Origin: Tetmemena sp. SeJ-2015
Lineage: Eukaryota > Ciliophora > Spirotrichea > Sporadotrichida > Oxytrichidae
Assembly (NCBI GenBank): GCA_027382625.1
Contig: JAJKFJ010023583.1
Span: 1-25,554 of the forward strand
DNA length: 25,554 nt
Direction: 5' to 3'
A program made the translations under genes and the position numbers. Positions 7,821 through 17,342 of the stretch are shown piece by piece. The notes beneath the pieces were generated by a model. That model saw nothing but the letters and a program-made list of their open reading frames with translations. It did not search any database and was not told the origin of the DNA. The first letter of the stretch is position 1; each line of letters starts with the position of its first letter.

Positions 7821-10800
7821 ATGAAATAATTTTTTCAGCGAGTTGGAAGGCGAGTGAAGGCCCACGACTAGTTTGGCCATCCTATATCTCTGCTGCACAA
7901 AGACCAGAGAACCTATAAGACTATATTGGGAGGAACTTTCTCCCTCTTGGCTCTAGCCCTGATTTAAAAATTATTTTAGTATAATATAATTTCAGCTTAT
8001 TTCCTGCTTCATCTAGCCTACGTGATAACAAAGAGCGGCTATTTCTTGACGTACTCCTTTGCTCAGAAAAATTTGGCTTACGACAGTTTCTAAGTCTAGC
8101 TGACTGAGGAAAATTTCGACATTGCAGTTCTTGTCACAAATTTCTCTTCTTTCGAAGATAGCAAAAATAAATATTCTTGATTAAATTTAGAAGAGTTTGA
8201 GGATGTTGAAACATATCTTAACATAGGGATTAAGTCTCAGTATGTGAATTTCAGACCCAAGATTCCTCAGATCACAGTTACTGATCAGCCTGAGGTCATC
8301 TGCTCCTCCACCAGATTCAAAGCAGAAACCAAGATGATTGAGGACTTGAATATAAAATAATAAGTCATTTTTAATATCCCAGATTCGTTCAAGTGTATAA
8401 AAGAGGGCTTCTCTCTTACTCTCGATGGTTCATTTAATGGAGAGCATAAAATGAAATATAATGAACTACTTTAATTCATTTTACATTTAGGGTTTATAAA
8501 CTTCATGAAAGTGGTGGTTGACTATTGCAGTGACAATTAATTGCAAAAGAAATACCCAAACACCACTAAGAAGTGCAAGTCATGAGATTAGATTAACGCA
8601 ATATATTTATTTCAATGGTTCAAGAGGCTTCAGTAGATTAGTTAAATTTAAATATATAGATGTTTACATACTTGCTCAGTACTTCGATGACTAAGAGTTT
8701 GCTAACAGCCCAATTAAAAATGTTATTAAATACTTCAACTACAAATTACTCAAAGAGGTCAGTTAGATCTACAGACTCAAACTTAACTAGAACTAAGCCA
8801 TTCTCCAAGACTCGTGGCTAGATATCTCTATAGATAAATTGTTTATTAAACTCTTTAAATTCATAATTTATTTAATTTGGCTTAACTAGAACTTGTCTTT
8901 CTTCAATATTATACCAGAGTACACGCAAATGACCTAGCAGTCATTAATTTATTTATCATACCTGAATCCATTGCTTTCTGTGAATCTAGTACTAGATGAC
9001 AAAGTAAATATAGTGACTAGGCAGACTCCATCTTTAGTGGAGGCTTTATCTAGCACTGGAGGAATAATGGGTCTGGTGTATACTCTCTTCTCACTCTTTC
9101 TTTCTCATTTCTAAGAGACTCTCTTTAAAATTAAATATTTTTCTAATTTATTTTGTCTTCTTCATAGAGATGTTAAAAAGAACTTATTTGCAGCCGTAAC
9201 CAAGTAAAGCCTAAAGTCAAAGACCCGCTAAAATAGAACCTCTGAATAACTAAAAGGGAATTAGAGAGTAATCTAATAGTGCCCATAATCAAAATCTAGT
9301 GTCTACTATCTAGTCAAATTGAGTTAACACACTAAGTGAAATAATTGAAGAGATACCTAATCAGGATAAATTAGAGAACTCTTAGATCGATGAGTGTTGG
9401 AGTGACAACAAGTCTCAGCTAGAAAGTTATAAGCATGCTATGCTCAAGCATCTTACTAACTTCATTCTTAGCCTGGTATAAAATATATTGATAATAAATT
9501 GTCGAATATAAATTTAAAGAGCGCTTTAATCTTAATTTTTATTCTAAAATAAAATTTTAAACATAGTAATCTGCTTATACGTCATTAAAATATTTTATAT
9601 GGTAGAATTCCGAATAAGATTCTTTGAAGTGTACATAAATCTTATCTGCTGCACGAAATTGAAATGCAAAAGCTGAAAATTAAAAATTAAGAGCGCCCAT
9701 TAGTTTTAGCTTTTCAAGCAAGGAGTTAGAAGTCTGAAGAAAGAATTTGAGATAACTAATCTGGTCAAATCTTTGAGATTCTAAACCATTGCTAATTAAA
9801 ATAAATATATATTTAAAGTAGTAACATTTCTAATTAGATCTTATTTGCTAGATACCAGTAGTTCCTACTCCCATATACAAAAGCCAATATAATTTCAGAG
9901 ACCTCATAAATAAAGCGCTTAAAAACTAATCTTAAGAATAAACACGAAGGGAATTTTCTTCTTTTATATTGTTTTGAAGTTGGATTCTAGTCTCAACTTA
10001 AATTGTATCTCTTTAATCTGATAAACAACGAAAACAATGCTAAAGTGGACAAGAGAATAATCAAAAATTTAATAAAAAAGAACCGATAAACTAATTTAGA
10101 AGAATAGAGTGGACTCACTTCGCAAGATAAAACTATTTTGGTTGATTAAACAGAAAGAACAAATATATCTGTCCTAGATCAATAAAGTAAATAATTTCTA
10201 ATTGTAGAAAATCAAAACATAAATACTATGAAGCAAGACACTGAAAACTTAAAACAATTTGAAGATAAGAGCTCATTCAACTTGACTCTTTAACCCTAGA
10301 ATTAAAGAAGAAGCATAAAATTCAAGTTTATTATTATAAAGCAGTCACTTGAGTTCTTATAATTTACTAAATCACAGATTAAACAAACAGATCGACATGT
10401 CTTTCTAAGCTTTTGCACCAAGTTAGCATACAACAGATGCCAAAAATTTATTTGGATTGCTTAAATTATAATTCTACGAGAAATATGATCAAATAGGATT
10501 TGAAGTCTAGTAATCATGAATATTATTTTATAAATGAGCTCTTAAACTCTAGTTAAAAATAATCAGTACGATAATCATCAGAAGATAGAAATAAATAAAA
10601 AATTTGATATGCTTACTATTTGATTTATAAATACTTAGCAAAGAAACTTTGATTAGGAAATTCAATTTTAAACTATGAATAGCAGAGAAATTAAAATTAT
10701 ATTTTCCATATAAATGGTTCAGGAGCAACCGGATCGGAAGTAATAAAATGACAACTAGTAGGCATAATAAGACAGCTATGACTTTATGAACAGTAGATTC

Positions 10801-11100
10801 AGGAGACTAGCTGCAAATACTAGAGGTCAACCAATAGTCTCGATCGGCTAGAGTCCAATGGCCTACAGTAGCTTTTAGCTTTCAGAAGCGCATATTAAGT
10901 ATCCTAATTCTCAAAAATATCCTATCTCTAAATTATTTTTAGACATTTTAAAATTAGAGTAATAATAATTATATAATAGAGAAGAGGATTAGTCCTAAGA
11001 CGACTACAATTACTTGGCCTCTAGTGAGAGCTACATTTAAAGGCAAGTCAAAAGCCAATTCATTTTACGGATGCTAAATGAAATAGAAAAGTAAAGCTGA
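7821..11100 (+). CDS. Ciliate two-pass membrane protein, paralog 1
   Basis: Start MKQFFQRVGRRVKAHDQFGH at 7821; the last coding piece ends ...RMLNEIEKQS at TGA 11098-11100. This resembles the large ciliate family of putative transmembrane proteins: a short basic N-terminus with FGHP.(S/T)LLHK, an N-terminal helix (GGTFSLLALALI..), a large extra-cytoplasmic region with VVVDYCSD and KC cysteines, a second helix at about 9050-9110 (SSTGGIMGLVYTLFSL...) and a long Gln/Asn-rich tail containing EFEITNLVKSLR and KVDKRIIKNL. Function is unknown. The start and about two thirds of the junctions are resolved; several tail junctions are not. An in-frame TGA at 8583-8585 needs explaining (see findings). 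The next gene, 125 bp downstream, is a tandem paralog. Confidence 0.78.
7962..7988 (+). other. Probable IES, 27 bp, pointer ATTT
   Basis: ATTT repeats at 7962-7965 and 7989-7992. Removal gives LALALI-SAYFLLHLAYV in the first helix. The length is a multiple of three, so evidence is composition and alignment only. Confidence 0.5.
8154..8189 (+). other. IES, 36 bp, pointer GAAGA
   Basis: GAAGA repeats at 8154-8158 and 8190-8194; the insert contains an in-frame TGA. Removal gives TNFSSFE-EFEDVETYLNIG, matching paralog 2 (SSFEDFEAVETYLNIG). Confidence 0.88.
8349..8372 (+). other. IES, 24 bp, pointer AATAT
   Basis: AATAT repeats at 8349-8353 and 8373-8377. Removal gives MIEDLN-IPDSFKCIKEG, aligning with MIEDLDIPGQFKCLKSG in paralog 2, whose 13-bp IES is at the same place. 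Confidence 0.8.
8580..8641 (+). other. Unresolved IES region after KKCKS
   Basis: Reading frame must change here. A TCA pair (8580, 8620; 40 bp) removes the in-frame TGA; a TTAA pair (8593, 8642; 49 bp) restores frame but leaves TGA at 8583-8585. Both rejoin YIDVYILAQYFDD. Confidence 0.5.
8941..8955 (+). other. IES, 15 bp, pointer TCAT
   Basis: TCAT repeats at 8941-8944 and 8956-8959. Removal gives QMTQQS-YLNPLLSVNLVL, aligning with QMTMQSQLNPLLSVNLVL in paralog 2, which has no insert here. Confidence 0.68.
9671..9691 (+). other. IES, 21 bp, pointer AGC
   Basis: AGC repeats at 9671-9673 and 9692-9694; the insert starts with an in-frame TGA. Removal gives KLKCKS-AHQFQLFKQGVRSLKK. Confidence 0.68.
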
Positions 11101-11225
11101 TATTTAGATTATGATTAATTACTATATATTTTTCAAAGTTAATTTATTCATTATAAGAGATACTTCTTAAAAATAAAGTAAGTAATTTCTAGGAATATAG
11201 AAAATAAGAATATTAATAACACAGA

Positions 11226-14200
11226 ATGAAAAACCTCATGCGCAGATTTTTGAGGAAAATTATTAAGCAAGACTAATTTGGACATCCGATAACCCTCCTA
11301 CACAAAAAGGAGAGCACTTTCAAAACTCTAATAGGAGGAATATTTTCGATTACGGCTTTTTTGCTCATCGCTGTCTAAACTATCATGAATTATATAGTGT
11401 ATAGAAATATTCATGTTTTGGTTTACTTCCTTTTGCAAATAGTTTATGTGTTCACAAAAGACGGAGTGTAACTAACATACTCAACTGTGCAAAAGAACTT
11501 AGCCTACGATAGTTAGCAAATCATCCTTTCTTAAGATAATTTTGATATCGCAGTCAGAGTCTCAAACTTTTCTTCCTTCGAAATAAATTAAAGGAAAATT
11601 TTTGTTTAATCGAGGACTTTGAGGCTGTGGAGACGTATCTTAATATCGGCTTCAAGTCTCAGTCAATAGATTACAAAAAATAATTAATTTTTTAATGTAG
11701 ATTTCTAACCATCAATACCAAAGGTGACTGTGAAAGACGTGGATGATGAAATTTGCTCCAGCGACAGATTCCTTGGCGAGACCCAAATGATCGAAGATCT
11801 TGATATTTTTTAATTATATTCCAGGATAGTTCAAATGCCTCAAATCTGGTTACAGTTATAGCCAAATATCGCAAATGAAATTAAAGCTTAAATAAAATTA
11901 ATAAGTTTTGTATTAGTATAATTCTAGAATAATACTCATAAAAAGAATTACGTGCTTAGTAGGTAAATCTTAATTTTATAAAATTAATATTTTTTATTGT
12001 TTTACCCTCTTGATGGTTCATTCAATGGGCAATATATAAGTCTAAACTAATTATTGCATATTTGATTGTATAAATTGAGTTTATTCACTTCTTGAGGGTG
12101 GTGGTTGACTATTGCAGTGACAGTTTCTTGCAGCGAAAGTACCCTGGGACTAATAAGGTGTGCAAGACTAGAGATGAGATCAATAAGCTAATCTTATTTT
12201 AATCCTGCAAGCTCAAGTGTATTAAAATTATTTAAATAATTTAAAAATAAGTAGATATATACCTCCTGACGTAATACTTCGATGATTCAGAGTTTGAGGC
12301 ATCTCCAATTAAGAATTCTATCAAGCTTTACAACTATAAAATTCTCCAAGACATAAGTTAGATCTTCAGACTCAAACTTAGCCCAAGTTTTGCCATACTC
12401 TAAGACTCTTGGATTGAAAGTTCTATTGGTAAACTCAAAATTTAAGTGAAACTGAAATTAATAAGTTGGACGAAGTTTAATTAGAACCTAACATACTTTA
12501 ATGTCGTGCCAGATTACACTCAAATGACTATGCAGTCTTAATTGAACCCTTTATTGTCCGTTAACTTAGTATTGGATGATAAAGTAAATATGGTGACTAG
12601 GCAAACTCCTACTTTGATGAACGCTCTGTCTAACACTGGAGGTATTATGGGTATCGTTTATACTTGCTTTGCTATTCTACTCGCTTAATTTCAGGAGATT
12701 CTCTTCTATTGTTATCATAAAATATTAAAATATATCTTTGATTATTTGATTTATCATTTCTTATTTTTATTCAATTTTCATGTAGAAAAGAGTTTTTAAA
12801 TTCTATTTGAAATCTCATTTATATATTAGTGAATTTAGTAATAAATAGAGCTTCTAAAGAGAACTTTTCTATACTAAAAAAGCCATAATTAAGTAAATAA
12901 ATAGGAATAAAAAGCTTAGATATCTCCAGCTGATTTCACAGAAATAGGAAGAAAGAGCAATCAAAATAACACACAGCAAGTTGAAGCAACTTAAAGTTGA
13001 TTTGACTAAACCTTGTCTAATGAATTAAATTTAAGTTTATAATTCTTAAGAATCATCCATCAAATTTTGGGGCCCATTAAATTAAGTGAGATAAAACATA
13101 GTTTGAAGCTATTTTAAGAGATATTCCAAAAATTGGTTTTATTATCTTAAATGAATAATTATCAAAGATTATTTTTTTGTATGAAAATGTAATTTTCTAA
13201 GAATAAACGACATGTAAAATAAATTATGCCGCAGCTTGTATTCTGCTATTTTATAGACACACCCCTAAAAATAAGATTATAGCGTATCTACAGAGCATAC
13301 TCAAAATAACTTAAAAAATGAGCTTCTATCTACAGTTAGTTCTTATATAACAAAAATGGAACCTTTCAGAGCCTCATTTTCAATGGTAACTCAAAACAAA
13401 TTTTGCTGCAACATTTTCAAAAGAGGAATTTTAAGAATTCAAAAGCATAGTTCTCATGACTATCAACTCTACAGAAAGGGAGTTAAGACACTCAGAGGAG
13501 AATTTGAAATTACTACACTCATCAAGTCGCTTCGAAACCAGTCAATTGCTAATCTACAAATAAAAATTCTCTCATTTCATTTTGTATAATCAGATTCTAT
13601 TTTCAAAGTACTAGCAATTCGTTCTTCCCTTCACGAAATAAAACATCTTAAATGAGTATTAGAAACCTGCCAAACATCACTATTCACACAGAGACGAGAA
13701 AATAAACTCTTTTTAATTAATTTATTTTAGAGAAAGAATTCAGCAACAAGCTAAAACTATATCTTGTGAAATTGATTTAGAATATTTTATACCTATTCAC
13801 TCTGATTACTAAATCATAGCAGGGGAGTAAAGTAGACAAAAGAATTATCAAAAATTTATACCCAAAGCTCAATTTACAGACCAATCCCAAGTTTGAAAAA
13901 GAATTGGAAATCGAACAAACTCCAAAATAAGATGGCAATATCAATTAGTCTTTATAAACTTTCATAATAAGAATTATTTTGTATTTTATATATAGTCTGT
14001 TGAAGAATTCTTTAAAAACTAAGCGGCTTTTGAAAAATAAAATGCATCAACAGATTCAATTTTCCCATCATCCAATAACCATTATGAAAATCAAAAGTCC
14101 ACTTTTCAAAGAATAAACACATATTAAAATCTAAACAACACTAATGAAAGAAAAAATTCCCCATAGTCAAAAACTTCAGACAAGAGTGGTTTATAACCTG

Positions 14201-14346
14201 ATGATATACCTTACCCTAATAAAAACGGTATAAGCAATTAAAATGGGACTGGGTTAAAGAGACACAGTGATATTTACCAAGGCATTAAGGGATCCTTGTT
14301 TATGAAAATGCTTAGAGAAATCGATAAAACTTAATTTGAAAATTGA
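11226..14346 (+). CDS. Ciliate two-pass membrane protein, paralog 2
   Basis: Start MKNLMRRFLRKIIKQDQFGH at 11226; the last piece ends ...MLREIDKTQFEN at TGA 14344-14346. It has the same architecture as paralog 1: FGHPITLLHKK, first helix (GGIFSITAFLLIAV), an extra-cytoplasmic region with VVVDYCSD and VCKTRDEIN, second helix (NTGGIMGIVYTCFAILLA) at about 12630-12690, then a polar tail with NKFCCNIFKR, GEFEITTLIKSLRNQSI (about 13500) and KVDKRIIKNL. The open stretch at 13356-13589 is part of this tail, not a separate gene. Function is unknown. Seven interruptions up to about 12450 are proposed; junctions between about 12700 and 13350, and in the last kilobase, are not fully resolved. Confidence 0.78.
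11578..11609 (+). other. IES, 32 bp, pointer TCGA
   Basis: TCGA repeats at 11578-11581 and 11610-11613. Removal gives SNFSSFE-DFEAVETYLNIG. It lies at the same protein position as the 36-bp GAAGA IES of paralog 1. Confidence 0.88.
11667..11697 (+). other. IES, 31 bp, pointer TAGATT
   Basis: TAGATT repeats at 11667-11672 and 11698-11703. Removal gives FKSQSIDF-QPSIPKVTVKD, aligning with YVNFRPKIPQITVTD in paralog 1, which lacks this IES. Confidence 0.9.
11803..11815 (+). other. IES, 13 bp, pointer ATATT
   Basis: ATATT repeats at 11803-11807 and 11816-11820. Removal gives MIEDLDI-PGQFKCLKSG and repairs a frameshift. It is the smallest in the window. Confidence 0.85.
11850..12001 (+). other. 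IES, 152 bp, pointer TTAC
   Basis: TTAC repeats at 11850-11853 and 12002-12005. Removal gives CLKSGY-PLDGSFNGQ, aligning with KEGFSLTLDGSFNG of paralog 1. Confidence 0.85.
12032..12057 (+). other. IES, 26 bp, pointer ATAT
   Basis: ATAT repeats at 12032-12035 and 12058-12061. Removal bypasses an in-frame TGA and gives GSFNGQY-LIVQIEFIHFLRVVV. Confidence 0.7.
12185..12208 (+). other. Probable IES, 24 bp, pointer AAGCT
   Basis: AAGCT repeats at 12185-12189 and 12209-12213, in-frame length. Removal gives RDEINKLKCIKII... ahead of VDIYLLTQYFDD. Confidence 0.5.
12431..12448 (+). other. Possible IES, 18 bp, pointer AAACT
   Basis: AAACT repeats at 12431-12435 and 12449-12453, in-frame length, between SSIGK and WTKFNQNLTYFN. 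Only composition and repeat support it. Confidence 0.4.
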
Positions 14347-14489
14347 ACTAATTTGACTCACTAAAATTATTTTGATGTGTGGTGTAAGATTTAAAAGGTC
14401 TAAAGAAATTGAAAACTTTGAATGTCCTAATTTAAATTACGTGTTCAGACTGGTTATGCTGTTTATCGAGGTCGAAACTTATTGTCTGT

Positions 14490-16122
14490 TCACTTCTAGA
14501 TGATTGGAAGGTAGAGCTTGCTGATAATTTCTGTGTCTATTTCTAGCAGAGGCATTCCATACTCGTCTTCTTCCTTGAATTTGTGGACTTTCAATTGAAC
14601 TTTTTATTAAAGGATTCATTATAATCTTTTCAACTTCATAAATCTAATGAGAGATACAAAATTTTTTGGATTTTTAAATAAAATTTTAGAATTTTATTTA
14701 AAAAGCATTTCAGTATAACTTTAGAACAATTATTAATTTGAGATGTATAAATTAATTTTGAGCTTTTAATATTTGTCCTCCACATCTCTGAGGTTAGGGA
14801 TATGCTTGATAGCGCAAACTCCGTCAGGCAATGCGTTTTGATTTCTCTGTGCAATATCTGAGACTAACTATTAATCTAATAATGGTTTATCAATTTGTAA
14901 ATTAAATGATGAATTTAACTATAGGAGATATGCTTGTAGATTCTAAGAGTTTCATCGCATGTGTTGAACTTAAACATAGGAGTTGAGGGCAGAGTCTAAT
15001 ACTCAGGGTGATACAATACTGCGTAGAATGGATACTTCACACCCTCGTAAGCGCAAACTAATAACAATATATAAACGAATTCCACGTCATTGTGAGTGTC
15101 TGTCTGGAGGATCTTGAATTCTCTGGCTAAACCTGAGTAGGAGTTAAACTTGGGTGTGGATATGGCCCACTGATGGAAGTGCACGCAGAAAGGCTCCTTT
15201 GTGAATCCTTCAATCAGGTCATCCTCAAATTTGCTAAACAATACTGAATCTTTGGTAGGATTCATTACTTTTATTTTAGATAGTCATAAATTATTTTTCT
15301 TCTCCATTAGAAAATTACTTAATTTATTTTTAACAAAAATATATTTGATACAAGTGATAATTTTAATTATTACTGAATAATTATGATAATAAGTTCTAGA
15401 TTTTAAAATTGGAGATTCTCCACCGTCCACACTTTAAAAATGCTTGAAAATAAAATTAATCAAATTTATATTTTGTATTATGAAAAAATAATATATGAAC
15501 TCGAAATTTTTCTCAAAACTTAAATTGATTAATTTGTTACTATACTTTCTTCCTATTCTCTCCCCTTACGAGAATATTCTCAAGTGTGTATTCATCCCCT
15601 GCCACTACCATAGTTAGTATCTGGAAACCTTAGCACACTCCAAGGATGGGGAAGTCCTCTCCCTTCTCGTCCTTCAGACCCATAGAGTAGTTTACTATTC
15701 AATCATACAAAATCAGCATCAAATAATAATAAAATGTTTGGTTGATTGTTCTGACTGTCTTGTAGTAAGGGTGCTGTTCCTTTCACAAAATAATAATCCA
15801 TTTTTCATTAAAATAATTTTTTATTACTGATTGTCTCTGGATGGACTAGATTCTCAATGTTGCCACCAGTGAAAAATACACTCATTATATTTATAGTAAT
15901 TAGAGTGAGAAGCACTCCATTAAGATGGGGGAGTAGTTTGAGTAAATCTTCTTCCTTGGCGTCGTAGTCTATGGCCACTACCTTGGCTCCACTCTCCTCC
16001 ATGAACTATCTGTTGATGTCCAGTATGTACTGATGGCAAGAGAGCTTTATCAGGTGTGAGGCTGCTGCTGGAAGGCATACCACTCCGATCAGCAATTGTC
16101 TTTGGCTGGTTTCTAAAAACAT
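14490..16122 (-). CDS. Gamma-glutamyl hydrolase-like protein 1
   Basis: Peptidase family C26 (gamma-glutamyl hydrolase, folate polyglutamate trimming) by homology. ATG at 16120-16122, TGA at 14490-14492; after seven IES removals 313 codons remain, close to the usual length. Landmarks: RQLLIGVVCLPAAA near residue 8, where the family has GILTQP; HQYILDINRQF; NGVLLTGGN; VHPET; nucleophile motif ILGVCQGFQ, in which the Gln after Cys is a TAA codon; VAGDEYTLEN; CVHFHQWAIS; and the catalytic-His motif VLYHPEY. The C-terminus ends KFKEEDEYGMPLLEID.... No signal peptide is seen from this start. The VVCLPA variation from TQP may affect substrate handling. It is first of three tandem paralogs. Confidence 0.92.
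14579..14770 (-). other. IES, 192 bp, pointer ACAAAT
   Basis: ACAAAT repeats at 14579-14584 and 14771-14776. Removal gives IPNLRDVEDK-FKEEDEYGMPLL. Confidence 0.9.
14854..14927 (-). other. IES, 74 bp, pointer ATAT
   Basis: ATAT repeats at 14854-14857 and 14928-14931. Removal joins ETLRIYKHI to AQRNQNALPDGVC and gives an open frame. Confidence 0.7.
15055..15072 (-). other. IES, 18 bp, pointer GTTT
   Basis: GTTT repeats at 15055-15058 and 15073-15076. In-frame length, but the position matches IESs in the two other paralogs; removal gives VEFV-CAYEGVKYPFYAVLYHPEY. Confidence 0.68.
15266..15542 (-). other. IES, 277 bp, pointer AAAGTA
   Basis: AAAGTA repeats at 15266-15271 and 15543-15548. Removal joins VRGENRKKV to MNPTKDSVLFSKF; the Met is internal, not a start. 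Confidence 0.9.
15697..15744 (-). other. IES, 48 bp, pointer AAT
   Basis: AAT repeats at 15697-15699 and 15745-15747; the insert carries an in-frame TGA. Removal gives HPYYKTVRT-IVNYSMGLKDEK. Confidence 0.85.
15782..15830 (-). other. Probable IES, 49 bp, 2-bp pointer AA
   Basis: An interruption between VHPET and EQHPYYK is required by frame and by the paralogs. The AA pair gives HPETKEQHPYYK; the exact edge is uncertain. Confidence 0.55.
15868..15903 (-). other. IES, 36 bp, pointer TCACT
   Basis: TCACT repeats at 15868-15872 and 15904-15908. In-frame, but removal of the hydrophobic insert gives LNGVLLTGGNIEN, matching GVLFTGGG of both paralogs. Confidence 0.82.
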
Positions 16123-17342
16123 AAAAAAAATTATTTTTTCCATGAGCTATAAAGGTTTGTAATAGGAATTCAATTAGAGTTAATTTTTATTTAATCTTAT
16201 TAAACTTCACTTCTCTGCTTTAATTAAAACAACATTTGACCAAACTCTTAAAAAAGAAAGCAAATAATCTCATAACAAGAACCTCTTCTTTAGATAATTA
16301 TGAATTCTTTCTGACTCTTTATATTCGTTATCTCAAACCTAAATTAATGATAATTCATAAGTTTTTGGAACCAATATTTTAAAATTCAATAATTTTAAAA
16401 AGTTGAAAAGGCAAGAATAATAAATTAGCTTCCTTTGACTATTATAATTTAATTTTTTTTTCATATCTTAAATTAAAAAAAAAGATTAAGTTTTAGTTTT
16501 ATAAACATATCAAGGGAGATTGATATATTTAAAACAAATTATCACATTTGAACACATTTTTGCAAAGAATTTGATATAAAAAATACTTTTAGTAATTGCT
16601 AATACTCCTGTAATAAATAAATCTATCATATTCGTGCTAATTATTTTATAGAATATGTTTTATGTTTTAAACTATAAGACTAATATAAATATTTATTAAT
16701 CTAAGAGAGAAAAGTCACAGGAAAACAAACAATTCCATCACTAAGATAATTTAGTTTCAAGCTAATAAGAGAGTGAACAATATAGTCTCATGACACATAG
16801 CCTTATCATTTGTCGTCCTCAACAAATCTAAATAAATATTTAATTAAATTTATACATTACTTATAAACAATTATACCACCCTAAAATAAAAAAATTCAAA
16901 CGACTTCCAAATTATCTTCTCTAAAACATATGTCTGCCTATTCTAATTTTAAGAAATGAAGAATTGTTATAATAAAAACCTAGATTAAGTTAAAGGTTAA
17001 CTTTATTATTTCTATTATTTCTGTTTATTAACAAACTGGCACAATTACAAACTGATCATTAAAGAAAAGTATTTCTATTAAACTTCGCTTGAGTAATCAT
17101 TATAGGCAAAATTTATTTTATTCAGATATAATAAATAATTTAAAAGAAGGATTAAATCAGTATCTCACTTGGTTAGTTCCTTAAAATAAAAATACATCAA
17201 AATACTGTACAAAGAAATAGAACATAATGCCAACTTGATCAAAATTCTAGATGCGAGTTGAGTAATTTTTAATAAAAAATTCTTTCAGGTGTGCAAAAAT
17301 AAAATCTAAAATACTATCTCCATAAAATGGATTCATAATATT
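16123..17342. other. AT-rich gap without recognised gene
   Basis: 1.2 kb between hydrolase 1 and hydrolase 2, very AT-rich with stops in all frames. No coding piece, RNA gene or repeat was recognised; likely intergenic germline-limited DNA plus flanking untranslated regions. Confidence 0.5.

Noticed and set aside
13356..13589. Separate small plus-strand gene
   Set aside because: It is the in-frame tail piece of membrane-protein paralog 2; paralog 1 has a matching segment at about 9690-9800.
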